A stretch of DNA of 64,000 nt from Blautia schinkii DSM 10518. Lineage in GTDB: Bacteria; Bacillota; Clostridia; Lachnospirales; Lachnospiraceae. Each line of letters begins with the position of its first letter. Positions within the stretch are counted from its first letter, which is position 1. Location of the stretch: positions 1 to 64,000 of the forward strand of contig JNKJ01000021.1 in assembly GCA_000702025.1 (NCBI GenBank), in the 5' to 3' direction. The notes under the pieces are model-generated. The model saw only the letters and a program-made list of their open reading frames with translations, searched no databases and had not been told where the DNA came from. The position numbers and the translations under genes are program-made. This document shows positions 1-8,425 of this stretch, piece after piece.

Positions 1-255
1 CCTTCAACTAAGTTCTAACTGCGACTAAGCCGCTCACGAAGAGCGTTCGCGTCTAAGTCTCCGTAAGAACTGGATTTTCAGGCGCGCTTCCGCAAATCAG
101 CCCAACGCGGATAAGACCTCCCCCAGCCCCTGATTCCACCTCCGCCCACTGCCCGGCACCGCTACGGGAAACCCATTCGCTCCTCCGCACCTGCCACTAC
201 GTTTTCCTTCCCCCTTTGGGTGGATTGTCGCTTTTGGCGGGTGGTTTATTTATGC
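1..255 (+). repeat. structured repeat, copy 1 (cut by window start)
   Basis: The first ~100 bases match the 124-base core of two further copies (787-910 on the minus strand, 57978-58101 on the plus strand). Shared blocks are the CGCTC-nCGAA-GAGCG hairpin, CTAAGTCTCCGTA and GGCGCGCTTCCGCAAA. A neighbouring stem covaries: GTTCT/AGAAC here, TTGCC/GGCAA in copy 2 and CGCC/GGCG in copy 3. Bases ~200-255 (ACGTTTTCC, a C/T run, TTGTCG, GGTTTATT) resemble the sequence following copy 3. The left end is lost at the window edge. No protein gene is supported here. Confidence 0.75.
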
Positions 256-742
256 GAGAGGTAAGATTAGCGGATGTGTCTGCTTGTCCATGCGGCAAAT
301 GGTGTGCGCTTAAACGCTCTTCAGCCTCTGTTGCGGCTAGCGCGAATTAGATGGCCGATGCCTTGCTGCGGGATATTTGACTTCTGCGAGAAACGAGGTT
401 ATAGGATGTGTTGTAGTACAGGTTTATGCGTGGAGCTTGTGTTTTTTATGCACGTTTCTTATGTTCGTTTCTTGTGACTCTCGTTTGTCGTGTGTGTTCA
501 ACTGGCAGTGCGGTGATGTGGCGGCGCGTACAGAGACGCTTGTCTCTTGCAGTATGCCTTAAACAGTTCTTGATTATCAAAAAAGCTAGAACTATTCAGT
601 GTGTCCCACAGAATCTAATTCATCAAGGCAACGGTAACGTAACGCCTGTGGGTTTTGCTGTTGCCGCCCTTTATTTTTACACTCAAGAAAAATCCCTCGG
701 CAAAAGCTGCAGACGGTACGGTGCCACGAAAACGTAGCGCCA
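256..742. other. no recognisable gene
   Basis: Short open frames occur, but none has a convincing ribosome binding site, family resemblance or coding-like composition. The right part (about 680-742) is the tail of the minus-strand repeat copy and contains the GCTACGTTTTC block when read on the minus strand. I see nothing else that can be named. Confidence 0.5.
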
Positions 743-953
743 GGTGAGGAGAAGGAAATTGGGGGCGGGGCGGGCACTGTTCAGTTGTCAGGCATTTTGC
801 GGAAGCGCGCCTGAAAATCCATTGCCTACGGAGACTTAGGCGTGAGCGCTCTTCGCGAGCGTCTTAGTCGCAGTTGGCAATTAGTTGAAGGGAAGCGAGC
901 AATGCCTGACAATGAACAGTGCCCGCCCCGCCCCCAATTTCCTTCTCCTCACC
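743..953 (-). repeat. structured repeat, copy 2 (complete, inverted)
   Basis: A 124-base core (787-910), bounded by GTCAGGCATT and AATGCCTGAC, lies inside a long inverted repeat. The arms at 743-796 and 901-953 pair over their whole length with a single bulge, so a transcript would fold into one very long hairpin with a branched tip. The arm sequence differs from copy 3 at many places yet each copy pairs with itself. Homology continues outward beyond the arms (CCGGAAAG...ACGGTGAG read on the minus strand). Confidence 0.85.
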
Positions 954-1132
954 GTCCAATACTTTCCGGGAAACCACCCATCCAGTAACCTGCCGCCCCC
1001 ATTTTGTGTAAAAATTGTGTATTTTTTCGATTTATCTTGCCCAAAAGCCAAAAAAAGTTTATACTCTACTGTAGTGAACTGTCTGCACAGGTTTTTCTTG
1101 TGGACAGAAATCGTGTAACAATGGAGGAAGAA

Positions 1133-2506
1133 ATGAGAGAGATAGCAAAAAGAACAGCCGTAGCAGCTCTTACCGGTGTTTTAGCCGTGGGTATGCTCGC
1201 GGGCTGCGGAGAGAAAAAATTAGACGGAACCAAAACTGTGGCTACTGTGGACAAAACTGAAATCCCGCTGGGCGTTGTAAGCCTGATGGCCCGCCAGCAG
1301 CAGGCTCAGACAGAGGCTATGTACAGAAGCTTTATGGGTGACAGTGTCACTTCTATCTGGGATGAAAAGGCGGACGAGGAATCCGGTGAGACTTACGGTG
1401 AGCAGGCTGTACAGCAGATTCTTGAGCAGGTAGAACTGATGTACATCATGAAGGAAAAGGCCGCAGATTATAATGTGGAGGTTACCGAGGATGAGCAGAA
1501 AGCTATCGGCGAGGCCGCTGCCACATTTATGAAGGCGAATGATGAGGAAACTTTGGAAGCGCTGGCTGTGAGCGAAGACCAGGTAAAGACTTTATTGGAG
1601 CTCCAGACCTACCGTGAGCGGATTCATGATGCGCTTGTCGCAGAAGCGAATATAGAGGTTTCTGACGAGGAAGCACAGCAGTCCGCATTTACCTATGTTA
1701 GCGTATCTACGAGCGGAGAGGATCTGACGGAAGAGGATATCGCTAAGAAAAAAGAACAGGCGCAGGAGATTCTTGATACGATGAAGGAAACACCTGACGC
1801 AGATATGGATGAAACAGCCAAGGCTGTGGATGAGAGCTACAGTGCACTGAGCGGAACCTTTACCACAAATGAGAGTGAGGACGAGGATGCTTCTTCTTCC
1901 GCATATCCGGAGGAAGTGATCAAGGTACTCAGAGAGCTTAAGGAGGGCGAGGTTGCCGACGAGCTGATTGAGACAGATACCAGTGTTTATGTGGTAAGAC
2001 TGGACAAGGAGCTTGACGAGGATGCTACTGAGTCTAAGAAAGAGTCCCTTAAGTCAACTAAGGAGAACGAATATTATACTGAGACTACACAGGGATGGCT
2101 GGATGCTGCAGATGTGAAGGTTGAGGATAAAGTTCTGAAAACTCTTACTATCACCGATGCACATAGCTTTAGTTTGAAATCAAACACTGAAGAAGCGGAT
2201 ACTGCAGGAGGGACAGACAGCACTGAAGATGCAGACACTACCGGAGAAACAGACGGCGTTGCGGATGTAGACACTACCGGAGAAACAGACAATGCTGACG
2301 ATGCGGATGCCACTGGAGGTACAGACGGTGCTGACGATGCGGACACTACTGAAGAAGCAGATGGTGCCGGAGACACGGACGGCGCCGGAGATGCGGATAC
2401 TACGGGAGAAACAGACGGCGCTGATGACGCAGATGCCGATGATACAGGTAATACTGCAGACGTAAGCGAAGGGGCTAAAACAACACCGGAAGCGGAACAG
2501 GAATAA
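1133..2506 (+). CDS. parvulin/PrsA-like lipoprotein with acidic repeat tail
   Basis: Predicted membrane-anchored foldase of 457 residues acting outside the membrane. The start at 1133 follows GGAGGAAG at 1123; an upstream in-frame extension lacks these signals. The N-terminus is a lipoprotein signal ending in LAGC near residue 22. A SurA/PrsA-type helical domain follows, then a degraded rotamase-like stretch around residues 250-330 (PEEVIKVLRELKEGEVAD, then SVYVVRL), which resembles the end of parvulin domains. From about residue 350 the chain is a low-complexity tail of roughly 12-residue units built on GETDGADDADTT, very acidic and without aromatic residues. Peptidyl-prolyl isomerase activity is inferred from the fold and is uncertain. 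A strong terminator follows. Confidence 0.75.
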   Translation: MREIAKRTAVAALTGVLAVGMLAGCGEKKLDGTKTVATVDKTEIPLGVVSLMARQQQAQTEAMYRSFMGDSVTSIWDEKADEESGETYGEQAVQQILEQVELMYIMKEKAADYNVEVTEDEQKAIGEAAATFMKANDEETLEALAVSEDQVKTLLELQTYRERIHDALVAEANIEVSDEEAQQSAFTYVSVSTSGEDLTEEDIAKKKEQAQEILDTMKETPDADMDETAKAVDESYSALSGTFTTNESEDEDASSSAYPEEVIKVLRELKEGEVADELIETDTSVYVVRLDKELDEDATESKKESLKSTKENEYYTETTQGWLDAADVKVEDKVLKTLTITDAHSFSLKSNTEEADTAGGTDSTEDADTTGETDGVADVDTTGETDNADDADATGGTDGADDADTTEEADGAGDTDGAGDADTTGETDGADDADADDTGNTADVSEGAKTTPEAEQE

Positions 2507-2530
2507 AGGAAAATATAGTAAACGACAAAT

Positions 2531-2562
2531 GAGGAACTGCTGCGGCAGTTCCTCTATTTATA
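2531..2562 (+). terminator. terminator after the parvulin-like gene
   Basis: Perfect 10-bp stem GAGGAACTGC / GCAGTTCCTC with a TGCG loop at 2531-2554, followed by a T/A-rich tail, 24 bases after the stop codon. Confidence 0.8.
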
Positions 2563-2765
2563 TAACAAATTTGTGGGCGGCAAAGGGAAGCGGGGTTAAC
2601 GGTCCGGTCTGGTCTGGCCGGCCTGAACTGAACTGTTATAAACTGGGAGATTATTTGACCGGATATAATAATTCATAGTGTTGTTTTGACGGAGGGTTTG
2701 ATATAATGTAACTATTCAAGTAACCATTCAGCAATTTTTAGTGTATTCAGCAGGAGGTGAATGAC

Positions 2766-3654
2766 TTGAAAAAGGCGCTGCCAATAGGGGTGGAAATTTT
2801 TGAGGATATTATAACGGATAGTTATTACTATGTAGATAAAACGTTGTTTATAAAGAATTGTTGGATTTAAAGGGTAAAGTAAATTTATTTACACGTCCCA
2901 GACGATTCGGAAAAACACTGAATATAAGTATGCTCCGGTATTTTTTTGAGGATACCGGAAACACAGAGGAAAATATCCGCAATGCATCACTGTTCCGTGG
3001 CTTGAAGATTACACATATGAAGATATGAAAGAAAATGGGGAAAACATATGGAACTTCCTGTATTTCACCGGATATCTCACCAAAGAAAGTGAGTATTTCA
3101 GGGAGCCTTCTGTTTTTCTAAAAGTGCGTATTCCAAATGTGGAGATTAAGTCAATTTATCAAAACACGATTTTATACTGGTTCCGCGAGAATATTCAAAA
3201 AACAGATTTCCATAACCTGTATCAGGCCATGGAGGAGGCTGACGCTGGGAAAATGAGAAAAATTCTTGAACAGCAGCTTCTGGCTACTATTAGTTTTTAC
3301 GATAGTGCAGAAAATTTTTACCATGGTTTTCTAGCGGGGATATTAAGCCAAAGCGACAGTTATCTGGTGAAATCCAACAGGGAGTCCGGGGAAGGCCGCT
3401 CTGACCTGATGGTAATGAGCCCTTCTCTGCGTGGCAGGGCATTTGTCATTGAAATAAAGGTTTCGGACAGTATTGATCATTTGGAGGCAGATGCTGAGAA
3501 AGCGGTCAGGCAAATCCGGGAACGCAGGTATATGCAGGAATTGTCAACAAAAGGTTACCGACAGATAGAATGCTATGGAATTTCTTTTTACAGAAAAGAC
3601 TGCGAAGTGCGTTATGGCGGCAGGCAGAAGGATGAAACAGATTTACATGTTTAA
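2766..3654 (+). pseudogene. decayed AAA-ATPase-like/PD-(D/E)XK protein
   Basis: Remnant of the family that is intact at 45279-46985. It begins at a TTG at 2766 behind AGGAGGTGA and reads LPIGVEIFEDIITDSYYYVD, the typical N-terminus. It shifts frame near 2860 (FTRPRRFGKTLNISM carries the Walker A-type motif) and again near 3012. The ATPase interior, some 300 codons in the intact copy, is missing: the text jumps from SLFRGLKI to [13 protein letters not shown]. The C-terminal nuclease-like domain survives as an open frame from 3025 ([24 protein letters not shown], with the conserved D and ExK). Two frameshifts plus the deletion make a functional product unlikely, though the 3025-3654 fragment could still be translated. 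Confidence 0.85.
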
Positions 3655-3721
3655 GGCTGCTGGCTGCGCAGCAAAGATTGACGTATAGCAGGCTGTTGCA
3701 GCAAATAATAAGAAAAAGAAG

Positions 3722-3757
3722 GGCCTGTCCGGTATTTATTACCGGGCAGGTCTTTTT
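3722..3757. terminator. bidirectional terminator
   Basis: GCCTGTCCGGTA / TACCGGGCAGGT stem (one wobble) with a TTTATT loop, followed by a T-run on the plus strand and preceded by an A-rich run on the other side. It separates the decayed plus-strand gene from the convergent GGDEF gene. Confidence 0.75.
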
Positions 3758-3758
3758 T

Positions 3759-4841
3759 CTAAAATATAACTTTATTCCGCCCCTGTTTTTTGCCTAAGTA
3801 CAGCTTGTCGTCAGCTTTTTTTATCAAGTCTGTGAGGCTGGAATGGTAATCGTATTCTTCCACTCCGAAGGTCATCGTCACGCGGATTTTTTCGTCCTTA
3901 TATACTATGGGAAGCTGGGAAACCGCAATGTTGATATCATTGATAAAAAGGCTGGCATCATCAAGGTTCATATCCGGAAGGAAAAAGAAAAATTCCTCTC
4001 CGCCCCAGCGGCACACATGCCCTTTGCCGCAGGATTTTTCTTTGAAAAGTACTGACAATTTCCGCAGTACTTCATCGCCGCATATATGTCCCTGCGTATC
4101 GTTGATTTTTTTAAACCAGTCAATATCGCCCAGAGCAACAGAGAACACCGACTTGGGCCGGCTGCGGATCTGTTCTTCCAGAATATCCATCATGTATCGA
4201 CGGTTAGGCAGTGCGGTAAGGGGGTCCGTACATGCCTGCTTCTGTAGTTCTTCATTATATATCAAAAGCTGCTTTTCAGCTTTTTGAATATTCGTACTGA
4301 AAATCATACATACAAACGCCATTTGAATGAAAATAAATGCTGTGTTCAGTATTTGAAGCAGCTCGGAAGGCACCGTCTCCAGGATTATCATAGGTTCATT
4401 GTTGAGACAGTAAAAAAACAGATACAGTCTCAATCCAAAAAGAATTCCCAAAAACAAGAGCTTGCGTCCCATTGTGTCGTACACAGAAAAAAAGGCAATC
4501 ACCAGCAAAGGCATAATGAAATGCTGACCACCGCAATCCCAGCCATATGTACAAACGAACAGGACCAGCCATGAGAGCAAAAGTAGTGTGTAGTAAAAGA
4601 GGTTGTGCCGGCTTGGCCTTGTTTTTGTGACATAAAATCCGATGCCGCACATCGCAGCCCAGGGAATGCTTCCCAAACAACTATTGATGTAACCGAAATA
4701 AAATGCGTAAACCATGAAACATAGGAAATAGAGCAGCATTATTAAATATGACCACTGTAACACTACGGTGAAATAGTGCGGTGTATTCTCGGGCGTAAAT
4801 TCACTGCAGACATCTTCTGTATTATTTGTGTAATTGTCCAT
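3759..4841 (-). CDS. membrane-bound diguanylate cyclase (GGDEF)
   Basis: Makes cyclic di-GMP from two GTP. The 360-residue protein has about six hydrophobic segments in residues 25-185, a short linker helix, then a GGDEF domain from about 195. The signature is intact as RWGGEEF at 278-284, with DPLTALPNRR near 206 and the metal-site stretch ALGDIDWFKKIND near 236-248. The usual RxxD inhibitory site five residues before the signature is absent (CGKGHVC there), so allosteric product inhibition at that site is not expected. No EAL domain. The membrane part does not match a sensor family I can name. It is monocistronic, facing a terminator. Confidence 0.9.
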   Translation of the reverse strand: MDNYTNNTEDVCSEFTPENTPHYFTVVLQWSYLIMLLYFLCFMVYAFYFGYINSCLGSIPWAAMCGIGFYVTKTRPSRHNLFYYTLLLLSWLVLFVCTYGWDCGGQHFIMPLLVIAFFSVYDTMGRKLLFLGILFGLRLYLFFYCLNNEPMIILETVPSELLQILNTAFIFIQMAFVCMIFSTNIQKAEKQLLIYNEELQKQACTDPLTALPNRRYMMDILEEQIRSRPKSVFSVALGDIDWFKKINDTQGHICGDEVLRKLSVLFKEKSCGKGHVCRWGGEEFFFFLPDMNLDDASLFINDINIAVSQLPIVYKDEKIRVTMTFGVEEYDYHSSLTDLIKKADDKLYLGKKQGRNKVIF

Positions 4842-4927
4842 GTTTCATCACCGTTTTTATTTTGATTATACTATACTTTGGTTCGAATTGAAATGCATTA
4901 ATGTGCAAAAGCCCGAAATGAAATGCA

Positions 4928-5728
4928 TTAAATCAGTCCGAAGTGAGAGAGGGCATTATAAATCCCGTTATCCTCAATATCGGTGGTCTGATAGCTGCAG
5001 TAGGGAAGAATTTCTTCCATGGCATTTCCCATGGCAATGCTGTTTCCGGCATATTTGAGCATGGGCAGGTCATTTGTGCTGTCTCCGAATGCATAGCTGC
5101 TTTCCAGAGGAAGCCCCAGATGATCCAGAAGGAAACGGATTCCGGTTGCTTTGCTTAAATCCTTTTGTGTAACTTCCCAGGTATGGCGGCCATGGTCAAA
5201 ATACACGTATTTATCTCTGCAGAATTCTATGAAAGCGTTCTCATCACTATCTGGCTGTAGGAAAGCAAGAAACTTATCAAAGGTATAGCTGTGTTCTTTG
5301 GTTTCATCATATAAGGAAATATCCTCAGTAGGCACCAACTTTTTTAAGTGGGTGACGGCCTCGGACTGTACGGGGGAGCAACCATCAAACAATATTTTAT
5401 CACTGCTCTCAAAAAACGCCGCAATTCTATAATCGCGCAGAGCCTGTATAGTTTCCCGGCAGGTTTCATTGGGAATGCTGCTGGAATAAAGAAGCTCGCC
5501 GTTCAGATAAATCTGGCTTCCGCATCCGCAGACGTAACCGTCAAAGCCCAGCTCCTTAATCGTATCCGGAATCATGGCAAAGGTGCGCCCGGAATTGATA
5601 AAAGCCAAGTGTCCCTGTTCGCGTGCCAGATTGAGCGCTTTGCGTGCACTTTCCGGTACAGTGAAGGGCGGCGGGGTAAGCAGGGTTCCATCAATATCAA
5701 AAAAAAGTATTTTGCGGTTATTCTTCAT
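4928..5728 (-). CDS. Cof-type HAD phosphatase
   Basis: Cytosolic sugar-phosphate or nucleotide phosphatase of the HAD superfamily, 266 residues, normal for Cof/YidA proteins. Motif I is FFDIDGTLL near residue 10 (nucleophile and acid Asp), motif II is INSGRT, and the C-terminal metal motif is GDSTNDLPML with the preceding Lys in DLSKATG. The substrate cannot be told from sequence. The start at 5728 is chosen because GGAGAGGAG lies just upstream; it overlaps the end of the DUF4317 gene by 11 bp, so the two genes are translationally coupled. Confidence 0.9.
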   Translation of the reverse strand: MKNNRKILFFDIDGTLLTPPPFTVPESARKALNLAREQGHLAFINSGRTFAMIPDTIKELGFDGYVCGCGSQIYLNGELLYSSSIPNETCRETIQALRDYRIAAFFESSDKILFDGCSPVQSEAVTHLKKLVPTEDISLYDETKEHSYTFDKFLAFLQPDSDENAFIEFCRDKYVYFDHGRHTWEVTQKDLSKATGIRFLLDHLGLPLESSYAFGDSTNDLPMLKYAGNSIAMGNAMEEILPYCSYQTTDIEDNGIYNALSHFGLI

Positions 5729-6884
5729 CGAAATTCTCCTCTCCATCATAAGCGCCGTTTTCGCTCATATGTACACGAATACCGTTTACTTCCACATTGT
5801 CTTCCATGGGGATTACCAGGCAGCGGCGGCCTTCGATCACTCTCGTTTCCACAAGGTCAGCGCGCTCCGGGTCAACGTGGATCACTACGTCCGGGGTTTT
5901 GATCTCGAACCGGCGGGTGTTGGTAATATTGGCGGCGACCAGGGCGGATTTTTCTCCTGCTGTAATCTCATACTGCTCGTCGAAAGTCTCGAGTTTTTCA
6001 TCTTCCACGCCGCATTCCTCGAACAGACGCTTCACTTCGGATTTTGTGAGTACTACAGGCTCCGGCTCATCCTTCTGCGATTCAATGAGATCGTTGAGCT
6101 TTTCATGAATGTTGATGACTGTATCATACGCACACGCGTCACCCAGGGTTTCCTCCACAAGTGCGTTAAAGGAATCCCTTTGTCCTCCGGCTGAGAGAGG
6201 GGCGCCGCAGCCAAAAAGCTCATCTATGAAGGTAGTGCGCAGCTCCTCAGCATTTTTGGTATAGTAGAGTACGCCGTGAATATCTGTGCTGCGGTCCTGA
6301 AAGAGCGGGAAAAGGAACCCCAGGTCCGGGAGCTCCACAATCCAGTCACGGATACGGTCCTCAATGCTGTTTTTTTCTGCGTTGTAGCACAGTCCTGCTT
6401 TAGAAAGCTTGACCGGGCAGATGCTGCAGAGGATATGCTCGTATATCTCGTCCGAAGCATCGAACATTTCCTGGCCGTCTGAAGATTTGCCGGGGATGTC
6501 ATATACTGCGTGGATTAAAATGATATAGTAGTTTTCCCCATAATCATAGTTTTCAATCACCTTGTCGTAAAAGCTCTCAACCAGTGCGTCGTCTGTAAGC
6601 TTGCTGTTACGCAGCTTAAGCAGGAATTCCTGGGTTCCGCCCTCGCTCTCCTGTTCCAGCGGAAAGGCCATGTTGATCAGATTTTTGCCGATGGTCCCGG
6701 AAAGTGTTTTTCTGAAAATGTCGAAGTATTTAAACATTTCCTCCTCAGATAAGGAGAGAAATGCTTCCTTCAATTCTGTTCTCTTATTTTTTTCTCCGTC
6801 CACATAGCAGCCGCAGATGCGGGTGATGGAACAATTTTCCGGGGTAAATTGCTTCTTTATCTCAGATATTTCTTTTTTGTTCAT
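5718..6884 (-). CDS. DUF4317 family protein
   Basis: Protein of 388 residues resembling the DUF4317 family, common in Clostridia and of unknown function. The N-terminus MNKKEISEIKKQFTPENCSI, with the following ICGCYVDGEKNK, is characteristic. No signal peptide, membrane segment or recognisable catalytic motif is visible; the C-terminus is acidic. It is the first gene of a two-gene minus-strand operon with the HAD phosphatase and has GGAGG upstream of the ATG (minus strand, near 6895). Confidence 0.8.
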   Translation of the reverse strand: MNKKEISEIKKQFTPENCSITRICGCYVDGEKNKRTELKEAFLSLSEEEMFKYFDIFRKTLSGTIGKNLINMAFPLEQESEGGTQEFLLKLRNSKLTDDALVESFYDKVIENYDYGENYYIILIHAVYDIPGKSSDGQEMFDASDEIYEHILCSICPVKLSKAGLCYNAEKNSIEDRIRDWIVELPDLGFLFPLFQDRSTDIHGVLYYTKNAEELRTTFIDELFGCGAPLSAGGQRDSFNALVEETLGDACAYDTVINIHEKLNDLIESQKDEPEPVVLTKSEVKRLFEECGVEDEKLETFDEQYEITAGEKSALVAANITNTRRFEIKTPDVVIHVDPERADLVETRVIEGRRCLVIPMEDNVEVNGIRVHMSENGAYDGEENFDEE

Positions 6885-7222
6885 AAGTGTCCTCCAGTTT
6901 GTTAGGCGTTCTCCGGTGCCGCACCCTATGCGGCTTTATTATGATTTCCTTATTATAGCCCAGATTTGGGGCCGCGGCAAGCGCGTAGAAATGGTATGTA
7001 AAACGTATTAAATTAAAAAATATCAGGTATTTTTTGTGCATCAGAGAGAATGTATGGGCAATATGTATAATTTTAAAACGCGATTTTGTGAAAAACTATC
7101 AAAACTGTTAAGAAATTTATAGGTGGACAGAAAAATATTATATTTTCTTTCCAAAAAGAAATTGCTAGAATAATATCATCAAGCGGACAACAAAGAGCCG
7201 CATAAAAGGAGGACGTATTTTA
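6885..7222. promoter_or_regulatory. divergent intergenic region upstream of mglB
   Basis: Holds the promoters of the DUF4317 operon (leftward) and mglBAC (rightward). A possible mgl promoter is TTTCCA, 17 bp, TAATAT ending near 7176, but the -35 is poor. AAAGGAGGACG at 7207 is a strong binding site for mglB. No operator can be named. Confidence 0.4.
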
Positions 7223-8332
7223 ATGAAGAGAAAATTTTTGGCCGGATTACTTTGTGTAGCAATGGGTGTTACTACTATGGCAGGTACTGCAAGCGTATTC
7301 GCAGCAGAAGCTGATACTGAGACAGAGGCTCCAGCAGATGATGCTGATGCTGAGGCTCCTGCAGATGACGCAGCAGAGACAGTTGATTTGGGAGATATTG
7401 ATGTAGAAAATACCAGGATTGGTATCAGTATTTATCAGTTCGCAGATAACTTCATGACTCTGTACCGTACAGAATTAGTTCGCTACCTGACCGAGGACCT
7501 TGGATTTAAAGAGTCTAACATCATTGTTCAGGATGGTAAGAACGATCAGGCAGAGCAGACAAACCAGATTAACAACTTTATCACAGACCAAGTTGACGTT
7601 ATGATTCTTAACCTGGTTCAGTCATCTTCCGCTCCACAGATTACAGATATTTGTAATGAAGCAGAAATCCCTGTGGTATATATTAACCGTCAGCCAGATG
7701 AAACAGAGTCTGACAGATGGGAAGCAGACGGCATCAAAGCTACATATGTAGGCGCTGATGCAAGACAGTCTGGTACATTCCAGGGTGAAGAAATTCTTGA
7801 AACTGAAAACAAAGGCGATATCAATGGCGACGGCAAGGTTTCATATATCATGGTTCAGGGTGACCCGGAAAACATTGATGCTCAGTATAGAACAGAATAT
7901 TCTGTTAAAGCACTGACAGATGCAGGCATAGAGGTTGAGGAACTGTTACTTCAGAGAGGTGACTGGGATCAGGCGAAAGGCCAGCAGATCGTACAGGATG
8001 CTCTGACACAGTTTGGTGATCAGGTAGAAGTTGTTTTCTGTAACAATGACGCTATGGCTCTTGGTGCATTACAGGCAATCCAGGCAGCTGGCAGAACAAT
8101 TAACAAAGATATCTACTTAGTAGGTGTTGATGCCCTTACAGATGCTGTTCAGAATATCCTTGACGGAAATATGACAGGTACCGTATTTAACGATCACTTT
8201 AGCCAGGCTCAGACAGCAGCTCAGATGGCAGTTAAATACCTTAAAGGCGAAGAAGTTGCTCCTGTAAACATGGTTGACTATGTAAAGGTTACAGCAGACA
8301 ATGCAGCAGAAATTCTTGAAAAGATTAAATAA
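7223..8332 (+). CDS. mglB: galactose/glucose-binding protein of an ABC transporter
   Basis: Extracellular ligand-binding subunit, 369 residues. The N-terminus is a signal peptide (MKRKFLAGLLCVAMGVTTMA, cleavage near SVFAAEA) without a lipobox cysteine, followed by an acidic Ala/Glu/Asp linker to about residue 58. The mature domain starts NTRIGISIYQFADNF, like MglB (IG.xIY..DNF). DINGDGKVSY near residue 195 matches the calcium loop characteristic of galactose/glucose-binding proteins, and CNNDAMALGALQA is the expected hinge and ligand region. It is first in mglBAC, with a hairpin after it that should keep its expression above that of the other subunits. Confidence 0.93.
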   Translation: MKRKFLAGLLCVAMGVTTMAGTASVFAAEADTETEAPADDADAEAPADDAAETVDLGDIDVENTRIGISIYQFADNFMTLYRTELVRYLTEDLGFKESNIIVQDGKNDQAEQTNQINNFITDQVDVMILNLVQSSSAPQITDICNEAEIPVVYINRQPDETESDRWEADGIKATYVGADARQSGTFQGEEILETENKGDINGDGKVSYIMVQGDPENIDAQYRTEYSVKALTDAGIEVEELLLQRGDWDQAKGQQIVQDALTQFGDQVEVVFCNNDAMALGALQAIQAAGRTINKDIYLVGVDALTDAVQNILDGNMTGTVFNDHFSQAQTAAQMAVKYLKGEEVAPVNMVDYVKVTADNAAEILEKIK

Positions 8333-8370
8333 TCAGATTTGAGCAGTAAGCAACAAAGAGTGATTATATT

Positions 8371-8400
8371 GGGTGTGCCGAAAGGGGCACACCCAATTTT
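8371..8400 (+). terminator. intercistronic hairpin, partial terminator
   Basis: GGGTGTGCC / GGCACACCC, nine perfect pairs with a 6-base loop and a following T-run, between mglB and mglA. Such a hairpin both stabilises the upstream mRNA and lets only part of transcription continue, giving excess binding protein. Confidence 0.8.
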
Positions 8401-8425
8401 TGAGAAACGGAAAGGAGAGAGTGGG

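Noticed and set aside
274-737. Several overlapping short plus-strand frames
   Set aside because: Lie between two repeat copies, with no consistent start signals and no family resemblance; probably chance frames.
885-1118. 77-codon frame across repeat copy 2
   Set aside because: It overlaps the inverted arm and the promoter region of the next gene; structure explains this sequence better than coding.
2074-2376. Open frame on the minus strand opposite the acidic tail
   Set aside because: It reads Ser/Ala/Val repeats only because it mirrors the repeats of the parvulin-like gene; no ribosome binding site.
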